From NCBI RefSeq assembly GCF_001043955.1, contig NZ_LABZ01000054.1:1-64000 (forward strand): a stretch of DNA of 64,000 nucleotides, given 5' to 3'. Below, piece by piece: positions 39,474-46,929 of this stretch. A model generated the notes under the pieces. The model was not told the origin of the DNA. It saw only the letters and a list, made by a program, of their open reading frames with translations, and did not search any database. The position numbers and the translations under genes are program-made. The stretch comes from Methylobacterium tarhaniae. Its GTDB lineage: Bacteria; Pseudomonadota; Alphaproteobacteria; Rhizobiales; Beijerinckiaceae. Position 1 is the stretch's first letter. Every line of letters begins with the position of its first letter.

Positions 39474-40557
39474 CGTCGGGCGCCTCCCGCGGGGTGAGGC
39501 GCGCCCGCTTGGCGATCTCATAGGCGCCGAGTGCGGCGAGCGCCACCACGAACGGGATCAGGTAGTAGCAGACCCGGAACAGCAGCAGCGCGCCGAGCAC
39601 CGATTCCCGCGGCAGGCCGGAGAGCGCCAGCAGCACCGTGGCCTCGAACACCCCGAGCCCGCCCGGCGCGTGGCTGGCGATGCCGAGCATGGCGGCGAGC
39701 ACGTAGATCGCCACGAAGGTCTCGAAGCTGACGCCGTGGCCGGCCGGCAGCAGCACGTAGAGCACGCCGGCCGCCGCGCAGACGTCGCCGGCGCCGACCA
39801 GCATCTGGCTCAAGGACAGCTTCAGGCCCGGCAGTTCCAGGCGCCAGCCCCGCACCTTGACGCTGCGGCGCTTGACGGTGACCCAGGCGAGATAGGCGAG
39901 CACCGCCGCCAGCGTCGCGACCCCGAGCCCCTGGTTGAACAGGACGCTGGTATAGGTGAGGTGCGAGAGCGGCTCGGCCTCGCGGATCAGGCTGATGCCG
40001 AGCACCGCCCCCATGCCGAGCCAGAAGGTGAAGCCGGCGACGATGGTCAGCGCCGCGATGCGCCCGGGACTGAGCCCTTGCGCGGAATAGATCCAGTAGC
40101 GCACCGTGCCGGCGGTGAGCAGCGGGAAGCCGAGGTTGAAGCTCACCGCGTAGCTGGTGAAGGAGGCGAGCGCGGTGGTGCGGTAGGGCACCTTCAGCTT
40201 GAGCTGGCGCAGCGCCAGGGCATCGTAGCAGGTGAGGAACAGGTAGCTCACCACCACGAGACCGATGGCGAGCCCGACCTGCTCCGGCGTCGCCGCCAGG
40301 AAGGCGGTGCGCAGGTCGGCCCAGGTGACGGTGGAGACGAGCTTGCCCAGCACCCCGAGGGAGATGACGAACAGCACCACGCTGGCGAGCGTGCCGATCC
40401 AGGCATAGCGGCGCCGATGGCGGGCGCGGTGCTCCTCCGGACCACGGCCGGGCTCGTGACCGGCCGGATCCTCGTCGCGCGGCAGCCCGTCCCCGGCGCG
40501 CGCATCGCGCAGGGGCCGGGCCTGCGCGAGGTTCTTGTCCTGGCTGGCGAAATTCAT
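39442..40557 (-). CDS. UPF0104/YbhN-like integral membrane protein
   Basis: This 371-residue protein has a charged cytoplasmic N-terminus of about 50 residues and then eight or more hydrophobic helices. It has the lysylphosphatidylglycerol-synthase transmembrane-region pattern, including AAMLGIASHAPGGLGVFEA. It may act as a lipid flippase, but many members have no known substrate. It is separated by 169 bases from the inositol/YcaO directon and could be read through from it. Confidence 0.8.
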   Translation of the reverse strand: MNFASQDKNLAQARPLRDARAGDGLPRDEDPAGHEPGRGPEEHRARHRRRYAWIGTLASVVLFVISLGVLGKLVSTVTWADLRTAFLAATPEQVGLAIGLVVVSYLFLTCYDALALRQLKLKVPYRTTALASFTSYAVSFNLGFPLLTAGTVRYWIYSAQGLSPGRIAALTIVAGFTFWLGMGAVLGISLIREAEPLSHLTYTSVLFNQGLGVATLAAVLAYLAWVTVKRRSVKVRGWRLELPGLKLSLSQMLVGAGDVCAAAGVLYVLLPAGHGVSFETFVAIYVLAAMLGIASHAPGGLGVFEATVLLALSGLPRESVLGALLLFRVCYYLIPFVVALAALGAYEIAKRARLTPREAPDDDAAESDPTP

Positions 40558-40726
40558 CGCGTCGGCGTCCGACCCCGCTGGTCGCCGGCGCGAGCCCACG
40601 GCCGATCGCGGCCAGGCTCGCGCACAAAGGTGCCCGGCGGCACTCCGACCGAGCCCCGCTCGCATGAGGGGCCATGTAGGCCCTCTGCCGGCGAATGACC
40701 AGCCGGACCGTTGGGCAGGCGGGAAA

Positions 40727-41350
40727 TCAACCGGGGACGCCGAGGTGGCGGGCCGCCTCGCCGAGGCCGGCGGCGATGCGGGCCGGCACCGCCGGGCTGG
40801 TGCAGACATAGGTCGGGCTCGGATGCGGGATCGCGACCACCGGGAGGTGCGGTCGCGCCTCGCCGAGGACGGGGGCCAGGGTTTGCGCGACCCGGCCGGA
40901 CAGAACGACGACGGCGAGGTTCGGCATCAGGTCGAGGAGTGGGGGCAGGTAGGCCCGCGCCGCCCGAATCTCGCCGGTGCGGGGCGCCCGGTTGCGGGCG
41001 CCGGGGGCGTGGATCACCCATGGCACGGCGTTCCAGATCAGAGTCTCGGCCCGCGCGAGGCCGGCCTCGGAGAGAAAGCGGAACAGGTTGGCGGCGGTGC
41101 CGGTCGGGTTGTCGCGGGAGACGAAGGCGGTGCGGCCGGTGGCCGGGCCGGGGGTCTCGAGGAGGAGGAGCAGGCGGGCGCTCACGCCGCCGTCGAGGGG
41201 ATCGGCCTCCGGCACCGGTCTATCCTGCTCGGCCCGGATCCGTTCGGCGAGGCGGCGCAGGGGCGCGAGGTGGGGGCTGACCTCGGCGAGGGCATGGCGC
41301 GCCGCGACGGCGCCGGGATCGGCCAGGCTTTTCGGAGCGGACGGGCTCAC
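40727..41350 (-). CDS. Uracil-DNA glycosylase superfamily protein
   Basis: This 207-residue protein has the UDG-like core: an ETPGPATG active-site loop, a central LIWNAVPW strand and a C-terminal IPHPSPTY motif. Known families excise uracil or other bases from DNA. The start is taken as GTG 41350, whose TG overlaps the TGA of the PIG-L gene (GTGA), implying coupled translation. Why a DNA-repair-like fold is coupled to a sugar-deacetylase gene is unclear; it may act on another glycosidic substrate, which would be new. Confidence 0.78.
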   Translation of the reverse strand: MSPSAPKSLADPGAVAARHALAEVSPHLAPLRRLAERIRAEQDRPVPEADPLDGGVSARLLLLLETPGPATGRTAFVSRDNPTGTAANLFRFLSEAGLARAETLIWNAVPWVIHAPGARNRAPRTGEIRAARAYLPPLLDLMPNLAVVVLSGRVAQTLAPVLGEARPHLPVVAIPHPSPTYVCTSPAVPARIAAGLGEAARHLGVPG

Positions 41351-42096
41351 GCCAGGGTCAGCCCGTCCGGCAGGACGCCGGCGAGGCGGAAATGCTCGCA
41401 CGCGCCCTCGGCGCTCAAACGCTCGGCGAGGCCTTCGGGGCCGCCGAACTGGAAGCCGATCTGACTCGCATAGGCCGCGCAGGCCGCATGCTTGGCGGCC
41501 GCCTCCTCCGGGGAGAGGCGCACGGTGACGGCGGGCAATCCGGCGAAGGCGGCGCGGAACGGCTCCTTCGGATCGGGGTGGCGCACGGTGTAGGGAAAGT
41601 CGCGCCACCACAGGACCGGGCAGGCCGGCGCCAGCGCGGTCAGCGCGCGGACCAGCTGGACGTGATCGACATGGCCGCCGACCCCCTGCGGGGCGAGAAG
41701 CAGGTCGGGCGTCCCCTCGTCCATCAGGCGGGCGAGGAAGGGGGCGAGGTCGTCGGCGAGGGTGTCGTCGGGCCGGGTCTCGGCGAAGAGCGCGGGCGCC
41801 GAGGCGTAGCCGCGATGCGGCGCCTCCCTGAGGGCGACGTGGACCGGCGGATGCAGGCCGAGCGCCGCCGCGGCCGCCCGGTCCTCGTCGCGGCGCAGGG
41901 CCATGTAGTCGACCTCCGGCCCGAGCCCCTTGTCGAGCTGGCAGGCGAGCGCGAAGCCGGTCGGGTCCGGCACGCTGGCGGTGAGCAGCGTCACCATCAC
42001 CACCCGCCAGCCCCCGTTCGCGAGTTGCGCCAGGGTGCCGCCGCAGGAGAAGGCGGCGTCGTCGAGATGGGGCGAGAGGGCGAGGGCTGTGGGCAT
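41347..42096 (-). CDS. PIG-L/LmbE family deacetylase
   Basis: This 249-residue zinc enzyme has the N-terminal metal motif SPHLDDA (H10, D12 catalytic, D13) and the second site GGHVDHVQ (H142, H145). The usual final Glu of PHPDDE is Ala here. The family removes acetyl groups from N-acetylglucosamine conjugates, as MshB in mycothiol and BshB in bacillithiol synthesis. The ATG at 42096 is preferred because the domain starts at once; an ATG 36 bases upstream is possible. It is next to a GT4 gene. Confidence 0.88.
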   Translation of the reverse strand: MPTALALSPHLDDAAFSCGGTLAQLANGGWRVVMVTLLTASVPDPTGFALACQLDKGLGPEVDYMALRRDEDRAAAAALGLHPPVHVALREAPHRGYASAPALFAETRPDDTLADDLAPFLARLMDEGTPDLLLAPQGVGGHVDHVQLVRALTALAPACPVLWWRDFPYTVRHPDPKEPFRAAFAGLPAVTVRLSPEEAAAKHAACAAYASQIGFQFGGPEGLAERLSAEGACEHFRLAGVLPDGLTLA

Positions 42097-42126
42097 CGGG
42101 ACTCGACTGACGAAAACCAGGATGGC

Positions 42127-42170
42127 GCGCATCTCCCCTCTCCCCGCGGGCGGGGAGAGGGGAGATGCGC
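42127..42170. repeat. Long perfect palindrome of the REP-like family
   Basis: GCGCATCTCCCCTCTCCCCG (42127-42146) pairs over all 20 positions with 42151-42170 around a CGGG loop. It occupies the 115-base gap between the GT4 and PIG-L genes and contains the CCCCTCTCCCC/GGGGAGAGGGG core seen at 31966 and 23737. It should strongly affect read-through in the directon. Confidence 0.85.
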
Positions 42171-42211
42171 ACAGCCCGGGAGTGAAACTGTGAGACCGCG
42201 CCGCAGATCGC

Positions 42212-43447
42212 TCACAGCAGATGCGGCTCGGCCCGGAAGCGGCAGCCCGGATCGTGCGGCAGGTCCGGGTCGAAATCCGGATCCGGCCGCTCCCCCTTCA
42301 CCGCCGCGTAGACGTCCATGATCTGCCGCCCCACCGCCTGCCAGGAATAGACCTGCCGGCACTCCTCCAGGGCCGAGGCCGCGAGGCGCGCGCGCAAGGC
42401 ACGGTCGGTGATGATCCGGTGCAGCGCCTCGGCGAGCGCCGGCACGTCGCCGGGCTGGACCAGCAACCCGTTCTCGCCGTCGCGCAGGCAATCCGAGACG
42501 CCGACCGAGTGGGTCGAGACGACCGCCTGGCCGGCCGCCATCGCCTCCAGGATGGTGTTGGAGAAGCCCTCGGCATAGGTCGGCGAGACGAACACGTCGC
42601 CCATGGCATAGAGGCCCGGCACCGCGTCGTAATCGGCGTAGCCGGTGAAGCGGACTTGGGCGTCGGAAAAGCCGAGATCGGCCGCCAGGGCGCGGGCCGG
42701 TTCCACGTCGGGGCCGATGCCGGAGATGATGGCGGTAAAGGGCGTGCCGCGCAGGCGCAGGAGACTGAGCGCGTCGAGGAAGTCGAGCACGCCTTTCCGG
42801 CGGTCGACCCGGCCGTGGTAGAACAGCCGCACCGGATCGGCGGCGTCGCCCGGCTGCCATCCCGGCGGCGGGCGGAAGCGCGCGGTGTCGACGGCCCCCG
42901 GCACGATGGTGAAGCGGTCGGGGTCGCTGCCGAGCCGGTCGCAGACCTCGGCCACGAAGGAGCGACCGCCGATCAGCAGCGCGTTGGCGTGCGCCAGCAC
43001 CCGCACCATGGCGAGGCGGTGGGTCTCGCAGCACGAGCCGACCCAGTGGCCGTCGCCGCCCTGGATCGAGACCACGTTCGGCACGCCCAAACGCTGCGAG
43101 GCGACCAGCGTGGCGAAACCGGTGGGATAGCCGTATTGCGCGTGCAGCACGTCGAACGGCGCCTTCGCGTGCTCGGCCGCGATCGTCTCGACCATCGTGG
43201 CGATGTCGCGCTCGAAGTCGCCGCTCTCCTGCTCGCCGAGCTGTTCGAGGCCGATCACCCGCACGCCCGGCACCGGCGGCGGCGGGCCGCCGCCATAGAC
43301 CTTGGTGCCGAAGGCGTCGCCCCGGTACTGGCTCACCATCGTCACGTCGTGGCCGGCGCCGACCAGCTCGCGCAACAGGTTCTGCGCGTAGACGCTCATG
43401 CCCGAAATCGCCGGGAAGTAGCGCCGGCTGACGAAACAGATCCTCAT
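42212..43447 (-). CDS. GT4-family glycosyltransferase
   Basis: This 411-residue GT-B enzyme has the N-terminal VSRRYFPAISGMSVYAQNL glycine-rich loop and the C-terminal donor-site EX7E motif E293-GFSNTIL-E301. It transfers a nucleotide-activated sugar to an unknown acceptor. MshA and BshA, which start mycothiol and bacillithiol synthesis, belong to this family, and like BshA this gene is beside a PIG-L deacetylase. The start lies in the last copy of a 14-bp tandem triplication that also supplies the AGGA ribosome binding site. Confidence 0.88.
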   Translation of the reverse strand: MRICFVSRRYFPAISGMSVYAQNLLRELVGAGHDVTMVSQYRGDAFGTKVYGGGPPPPVPGVRVIGLEQLGEQESGDFERDIATMVETIAAEHAKAPFDVLHAQYGYPTGFATLVASQRLGVPNVVSIQGGDGHWVGSCCETHRLAMVRVLAHANALLIGGRSFVAEVCDRLGSDPDRFTIVPGAVDTARFRPPPGWQPGDAADPVRLFYHGRVDRRKGVLDFLDALSLLRLRGTPFTAIISGIGPDVEPARALAADLGFSDAQVRFTGYADYDAVPGLYAMGDVFVSPTYAEGFSNTILEAMAAGQAVVSTHSVGVSDCLRDGENGLLVQPGDVPALAEALHRIITDRALRARLAASALEECRQVYSWQAVGRQIMDVYAAVKGERPDPDFDPDLPHDPGCRFRAEPHLL

Positions 43448-43478
43448 GGGCAGATCCTCATGGGCAGATCCTCATCGG
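43437..43478 (-). repeat. 14-bp tandem triplication at the isomerase/GT4 junction
   Basis: CAGATCCTCATGGG is present at 43437-43450 and 43451-43464, and with one change (CAGATCCTCATCGG) at 43465-43478. On the coding strand each unit holds an ATG and an AGGA. ATGs therefore lie at 43447 (used), 43461 and 43475 in three different frames. The outermost ATG overlaps the isomerase stop as ATGA. Confidence 0.9.
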
Positions 43479-44296
43479 CGGCACTCCCGGAGGTAGCGCA
43501 GCGAATCCGGGATCATCCGGTCGGCCCGGTGGCTCTCGCGGGACAGCTCGACGCAGACGAGCTTGCTGAACCGGATCGCCTCCAGGGCGTCGAGCACGCC
43601 GGCGACGTCCATGTCGCCCTCGCCGAAGGGCAGGTGGATATGGGTGCCCCGCGCCATGTCCTCGATCGCCACGGTGCCGAGCCTGTCGGCGAATTCCCGG
43701 ACCGCCGCGGCGGGCTCGCGCTCCTGCGTCACCAGGCAGTGGCCGGTATCGAGGGCGAGCCGGAGGCCGGGCAGATCGAGGGCGGCGTAATCGTCCAGGG
43801 TCTCGATCAGCATGCCGGGTTCGGGTTCGAGCGCCGCCACGACCCGACGCTCGGCGGCGTAGGTGACGACCTCCTCAAGCCCCGCCCGCAGCCAGCCCTT
43901 CGCGGCCTCCGGATCGACGCCGGGCTTCGGCACGCCGGCCCAGAACGACACCGCCTCCGAGCCGAGGATCGCCGCGATGTCGATGGCCCGCTGCAGGAAG
44001 GCGACCCGGCGCGCCCGGCCCGCCGCGTCGGCCGTCACCAGGGTCGGCTCGTGCTTGGCCCGCGGGTCGAGGAGGAAGCGGGCGCCGGTCTCGATCACCG
44101 AGCCGAGACCCAGGGTATAGAGCCGGCCGCGCACCCGCTCGGCATCCTGGGCCCAGCTCGCCGCGAAGGGGTCGAGGTGATGGATGTCGAGGGTGAGCGC
44201 CACGCCGTCGTAGCCGGCCTCGGCGATGAGATCGAGGGCGTCGTCGAGGCGGTGGTTGGCCGCGCCGTTGGTGTTGTAGGCGAAGCGTAAGCTCAT
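43472..44296 (-). CDS. Sugar phosphate isomerase/epimerase (xylose-isomerase-like TIM barrel)
   Basis: This 274-residue TIM-barrel protein has a spread of metal ligands typical of the family: the Glu of ALEPEPG, Asp and His of LDTGHC, His of HIHLPFGEGDMD and the late Glu of VELSRESH. Relatives include IolE, IolI and hydroxypyruvate isomerase. In a cluster with inositol-3-phosphate synthase and a Gfo/Idh enzyme, action on an inosose or related keto-cyclitol is plausible but not proven. Its ATG overlaps the YcaO stop. Confidence 0.85.
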   Translation of the reverse strand: MSLRFAYNTNGAANHRLDDALDLIAEAGYDGVALTLDIHHLDPFAASWAQDAERVRGRLYTLGLGSVIETGARFLLDPRAKHEPTLVTADAAGRARRVAFLQRAIDIAAILGSEAVSFWAGVPKPGVDPEAAKGWLRAGLEEVVTYAAERRVVAALEPEPGMLIETLDDYAALDLPGLRLALDTGHCLVTQEREPAAAVREFADRLGTVAIEDMARGTHIHLPFGEGDMDVAGVLDALEAIRFSKLVCVELSRESHRADRMIPDSLRYLRECRR

Positions 44297-45849
44297 GCCG
44301 CCCTCCCCCGGCGCTCGAGGCGGAACGGCGCATGGTGCGATTCCGGCTCGCGGTAGAGCGGATAGAGCGGTCCGACGAGCCTGTCCGCGAGCGCGACGTC
44401 GAAGAGCGGCTGCCCGCCGAAGCGCTCCAGCGCCTCCGGGGTCAGGCGCACCGGCCGCAAGGTCTCGCTCGCTTGTCCGAAGCGAATCAGCGGGTGGTCG
44501 CGCTCGATGAGCTTCCGGGTGTTGCGCTCGCCGATGCGGTAGTAGCTCATGGTCTCGACTTCGAGCCCCGGCACGATCGCCTTGACGATGCCGACGCCGC
44601 CGCCCGGCGGCGAGGCGTCAACGTAGAGCACGTCGAATCCTTCCGCTTCCAGGCGCTCGCGGGCGATGCGGGCACGGTCCTGGCCGGTCGGGGCGGGCTG
44701 CGTCGGCAGGTCGGTGAAGCGCTTGGTGCTGCGCTCGGAATAGACGGTGTCGGACAGGAAGCCCCGCAGGGTCTCGGCGGGCTCGCCGATCCAGTCGAGC
44801 ATCGCGGCGAGCGCCCTCCCCTCCTCCAGGTCGAGGCTGGGGAGCGCCTTCTCGATGAAGGCGTCGACGTAGCCGGGCGGGGTGATCGAGCGGGCGAGAG
44901 CCAGGGGACCGTGCCCGAAGGTCTTGCGCACCCGCGCCGCCTGGAATTCCAGGATCGCCTTGCGCAGGGCCCGCTCGCGGTCGGGGTCGCAGGCCTCGCC
45001 GCAGGCCGAGAGCGCGATCGGCGCCGGGGTGCGCGCGGCGTCGACGTCGTAGCCGACGCAGTAGACGTTGGTGAAGCCGAACTGGTCGGTGGCGAATTTC
45101 GGCATCGCGCGGATGCCCAAGCTCTCCAGCCGGTCGAGCATTCCCTTCGTCTCGGGGCCGAGGCCTTCCGAGGTGTCGAGCATCACGCCCTGGTCGAGGG
45201 CGCGGAAGAGCAGGCCGTTGCCGTCGCGCTGGAGCAGTTCGAGCAGCCCGTGCCCGAGGGCGAAGTCCACGTCCGGCCCGGCGCCCAGCCCGTTGGTGAT
45301 GAGGTTGGTGAAGGGCTGGTAGCCCTTGGACAGCTCGAAATAGTCGGTCGCCGCGAGGTCGAGCGGCATCAGCACCGTCTCTCCGGTGCGGGCCCGCACC
45401 GTGCCGGTCCATTCGAGCACGGTGTCGCGGTCCACCGGGCTGCCCGCCGGCAGGCCGAGGGTGAGCGGATCGGCGACGGAGCCGGCGCCGAAGACCCGCA
45501 CCAGATCGTGGTAGCTGCCGCGCTCCTTCTTGCGCGGGATCAGCGCCAGGCTCGGCATCAGGTTCTCGGCGATCTCGGCCACCGAGCCGATGATCGCCTC
45601 GTCGTCGGTGGCGCCGTAGCCGATGCCGCTCGGCATCGCGCCGACGAAATAGGGATCGTCGAGGAAGAGCGAGACGAACCAGCACGGCACCCCGGTGCGG
45701 TCGAGGGGCGCCAGGGGAAAGCCGACGATCCGGCCCGGCGGCAGCACGTCGAGATAGGCCCGGACCGCATCCGGCAGGCGCTCGGGGAGTCCCTCGATGA
45801 CGCGTGTCTGGCCGTAGGCGTAGGGGCGGGGTGCGGTGGGCGTGTCCAC
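44293..45849 (-). CDS. YcaO-domain protein
   Basis: This 518-residue protein has YcaO ATP-binding features: SVAEIAEN (89-96), GLLELLQRDG (201-210, with E204 and R208-D209) and ALRKAILEFQAARVRK (294-309). YcaO enzymes use ATP to activate an amide carbonyl, forming azolines, thioamides or amidines. No short precursor-peptide gene, TOMM dehydrogenase or TfuA is near, so a peptide substrate is doubtful. The start is GTG 45849, after a GGAG about ten bases upstream. Neighbours suggest a small-molecule substrate. Confidence 0.82.
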   Translation of the reverse strand: MDTPTAPRPYAYGQTRVIEGLPERLPDAVRAYLDVLPPGRIVGFPLAPLDRTGVPCWFVSLFLDDPYFVGAMPSGIGYGATDDEAIIGSVAEIAENLMPSLALIPRKKERGSYHDLVRVFGAGSVADPLTLGLPAGSPVDRDTVLEWTGTVRARTGETVLMPLDLAATDYFELSKGYQPFTNLITNGLGAGPDVDFALGHGLLELLQRDGNGLLFRALDQGVMLDTSEGLGPETKGMLDRLESLGIRAMPKFATDQFGFTNVYCVGYDVDAARTPAPIALSACGEACDPDRERALRKAILEFQAARVRKTFGHGPLALARSITPPGYVDAFIEKALPSLDLEEGRALAAMLDWIGEPAETLRGFLSDTVYSERSTKRFTDLPTQPAPTGQDRARIARERLEAEGFDVLYVDASPPGGGVGIVKAIVPGLEVETMSYYRIGERNTRKLIERDHPLIRFGQASETLRPVRLTPEALERFGGQPLFDVALADRLVGPLYPLYREPESHHAPFRLERRGRAA

Positions 45850-45873
45850 GATGGAAAGACTCCTCCGCAGGCC

Positions 45874-46929
45874 TCAGGCGGCCGGCATGTCGGGGAATTG
45901 GGCGGGACGATGCGCGGGACGGTGGGACGGCGAGGCGGCGTAGGCGCGGGTGAGCAGCCGCATGGTGTGGAGGTCGCGCGTGGCCGACCAGGCGCCGCGC
46001 CCCGCGGGATCGCGCAAGCTGCGCCCGAAGGCCCGCACCTGCTCCAGGAACGGCGAGGCCTGGCGGTCGAAGGCGAGCGGCACGGTCTCGCCCGTCGCGC
46101 CGTCGGTGAAGGTGACGCGCCCGCCGGCCTCCTGCCCCATGGTGTTCTGCGCCACGAGCAGGCCCTGGGTGCCGGCGACCTCCAGGCGCCGCCGCGGCAG
46201 CGCATCGGGGCAATTATAGGCGACGTGCAGGCTCGCCAGGATGCCGGAGCCGGTGCGGCCGATCAGCAGCGCACCGTCATCGACGGCGTAATCCTGCGCC
46301 CTCGCCTGGGTCAGCGCCGTGACGTCGAGAATCGGCTCGCCGAGCAGGAAATCGGTCAGGTCGAGGCCGTGGGGGGCGAGGTCCATCAGCGCGCCGCCGC
46401 CGGCCTGGGCCTGGTCGATGCGCCAGTTCGCCTGGCCGGGGATCGCCGTCCAGCCCCGGTCGAGCCAGCAGGCATAGACGATCCGGATGGCCGTCACGGT
46501 GCCGACCCGGCCGGCGCGGATCTCGTCTCGGAGCAGCCGGTGGGCCGGGTGGTGGCGCTGGTCGAAGGCGGTGCCGTACAGGATGCCGGTGCGGCCGACC
46601 GCCGCCGCCATCGCCTCGGCGTCGTCGAGCGAGGCCGCCATCGGCTTCTCGCACAGGATCGCCTTGCCGGACTCGGCCAGGGCCTCGACGGCGCCGCGAT
46701 GGAGGTGGTTGGGCGTCGCGACATAGACCGCCTCGACCTCCGGCTCGGCGAGGAGCCCGGCGAGCTCGGCGTGTCCCCGCGCGCCGAGATCGGCCGCGGC
46801 GGCACGGGCGTCGGCCCCGGGATCGCAGATGGCGACGAGGCGATGGCCGGCCTCCCGGATCGCCGGCGCCATGAAGTCCCGCGCGACCCAGCCGAACCCG
46901 ACGATGCCCCAGCCGATCGATTCCGGCAT
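45874..46929 (-). CDS. Gfo/Idh/MocA-family oxidoreductase
   Basis: This 351-residue enzyme has the Rossmann motif GIVGFGWVAR, the CEKPMA motif that holds the catalytic lysine, and a C-terminal beta-sheet domain. The family oxidises or reduces sugars and cyclitols with NAD(P), and inositol 2-dehydrogenase is a member. The ATG at 46929 overlaps the upstream stop by one base (TGATG); a GTG three bases earlier is also possible. It is embedded between methyltransferase and YcaO genes. Confidence 0.9.
   Translation of the reverse strand: MPESIGWGIVGFGWVARDFMAPAIREAGHRLVAICDPGADARAAAADLGARGHAELAGLLAEPEVEAVYVATPNHLHRGAVEALAESGKAILCEKPMAASLDDAEAMAAAVGRTGILYGTAFDQRHHPAHRLLRDEIRAGRVGTVTAIRIVYACWLDRGWTAIPGQANWRIDQAQAGGGALMDLAPHGLDLTDFLLGEPILDVTALTQARAQDYAVDDGALLIGRTGSGILASLHVAYNCPDALPRRRLEVAGTQGLLVAQNTMGQEAGGRVTFTDGATGETVPLAFDRQASPFLEQVRAFGRSLRDPAGRGAWSATRDLHTMRLLTRAYAASPSHRPAHRPAQFPDMPAA

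Noticed and set aside
38968..40698. Long plus-strand frame opposite the kinase and UPF0104 genes
   Set aside because: It has the Arg/Gly/Pro-rich composition of antisense frames in GC-rich DNA, and both genes on the other strand have clear domains.
44293..45849. Standard YcaO/TOMM RiPP cluster
   Set aside because: No precursor peptide, dehydrogenase, RRE-fused partner, protease or dedicated exporter is seen in the directon.
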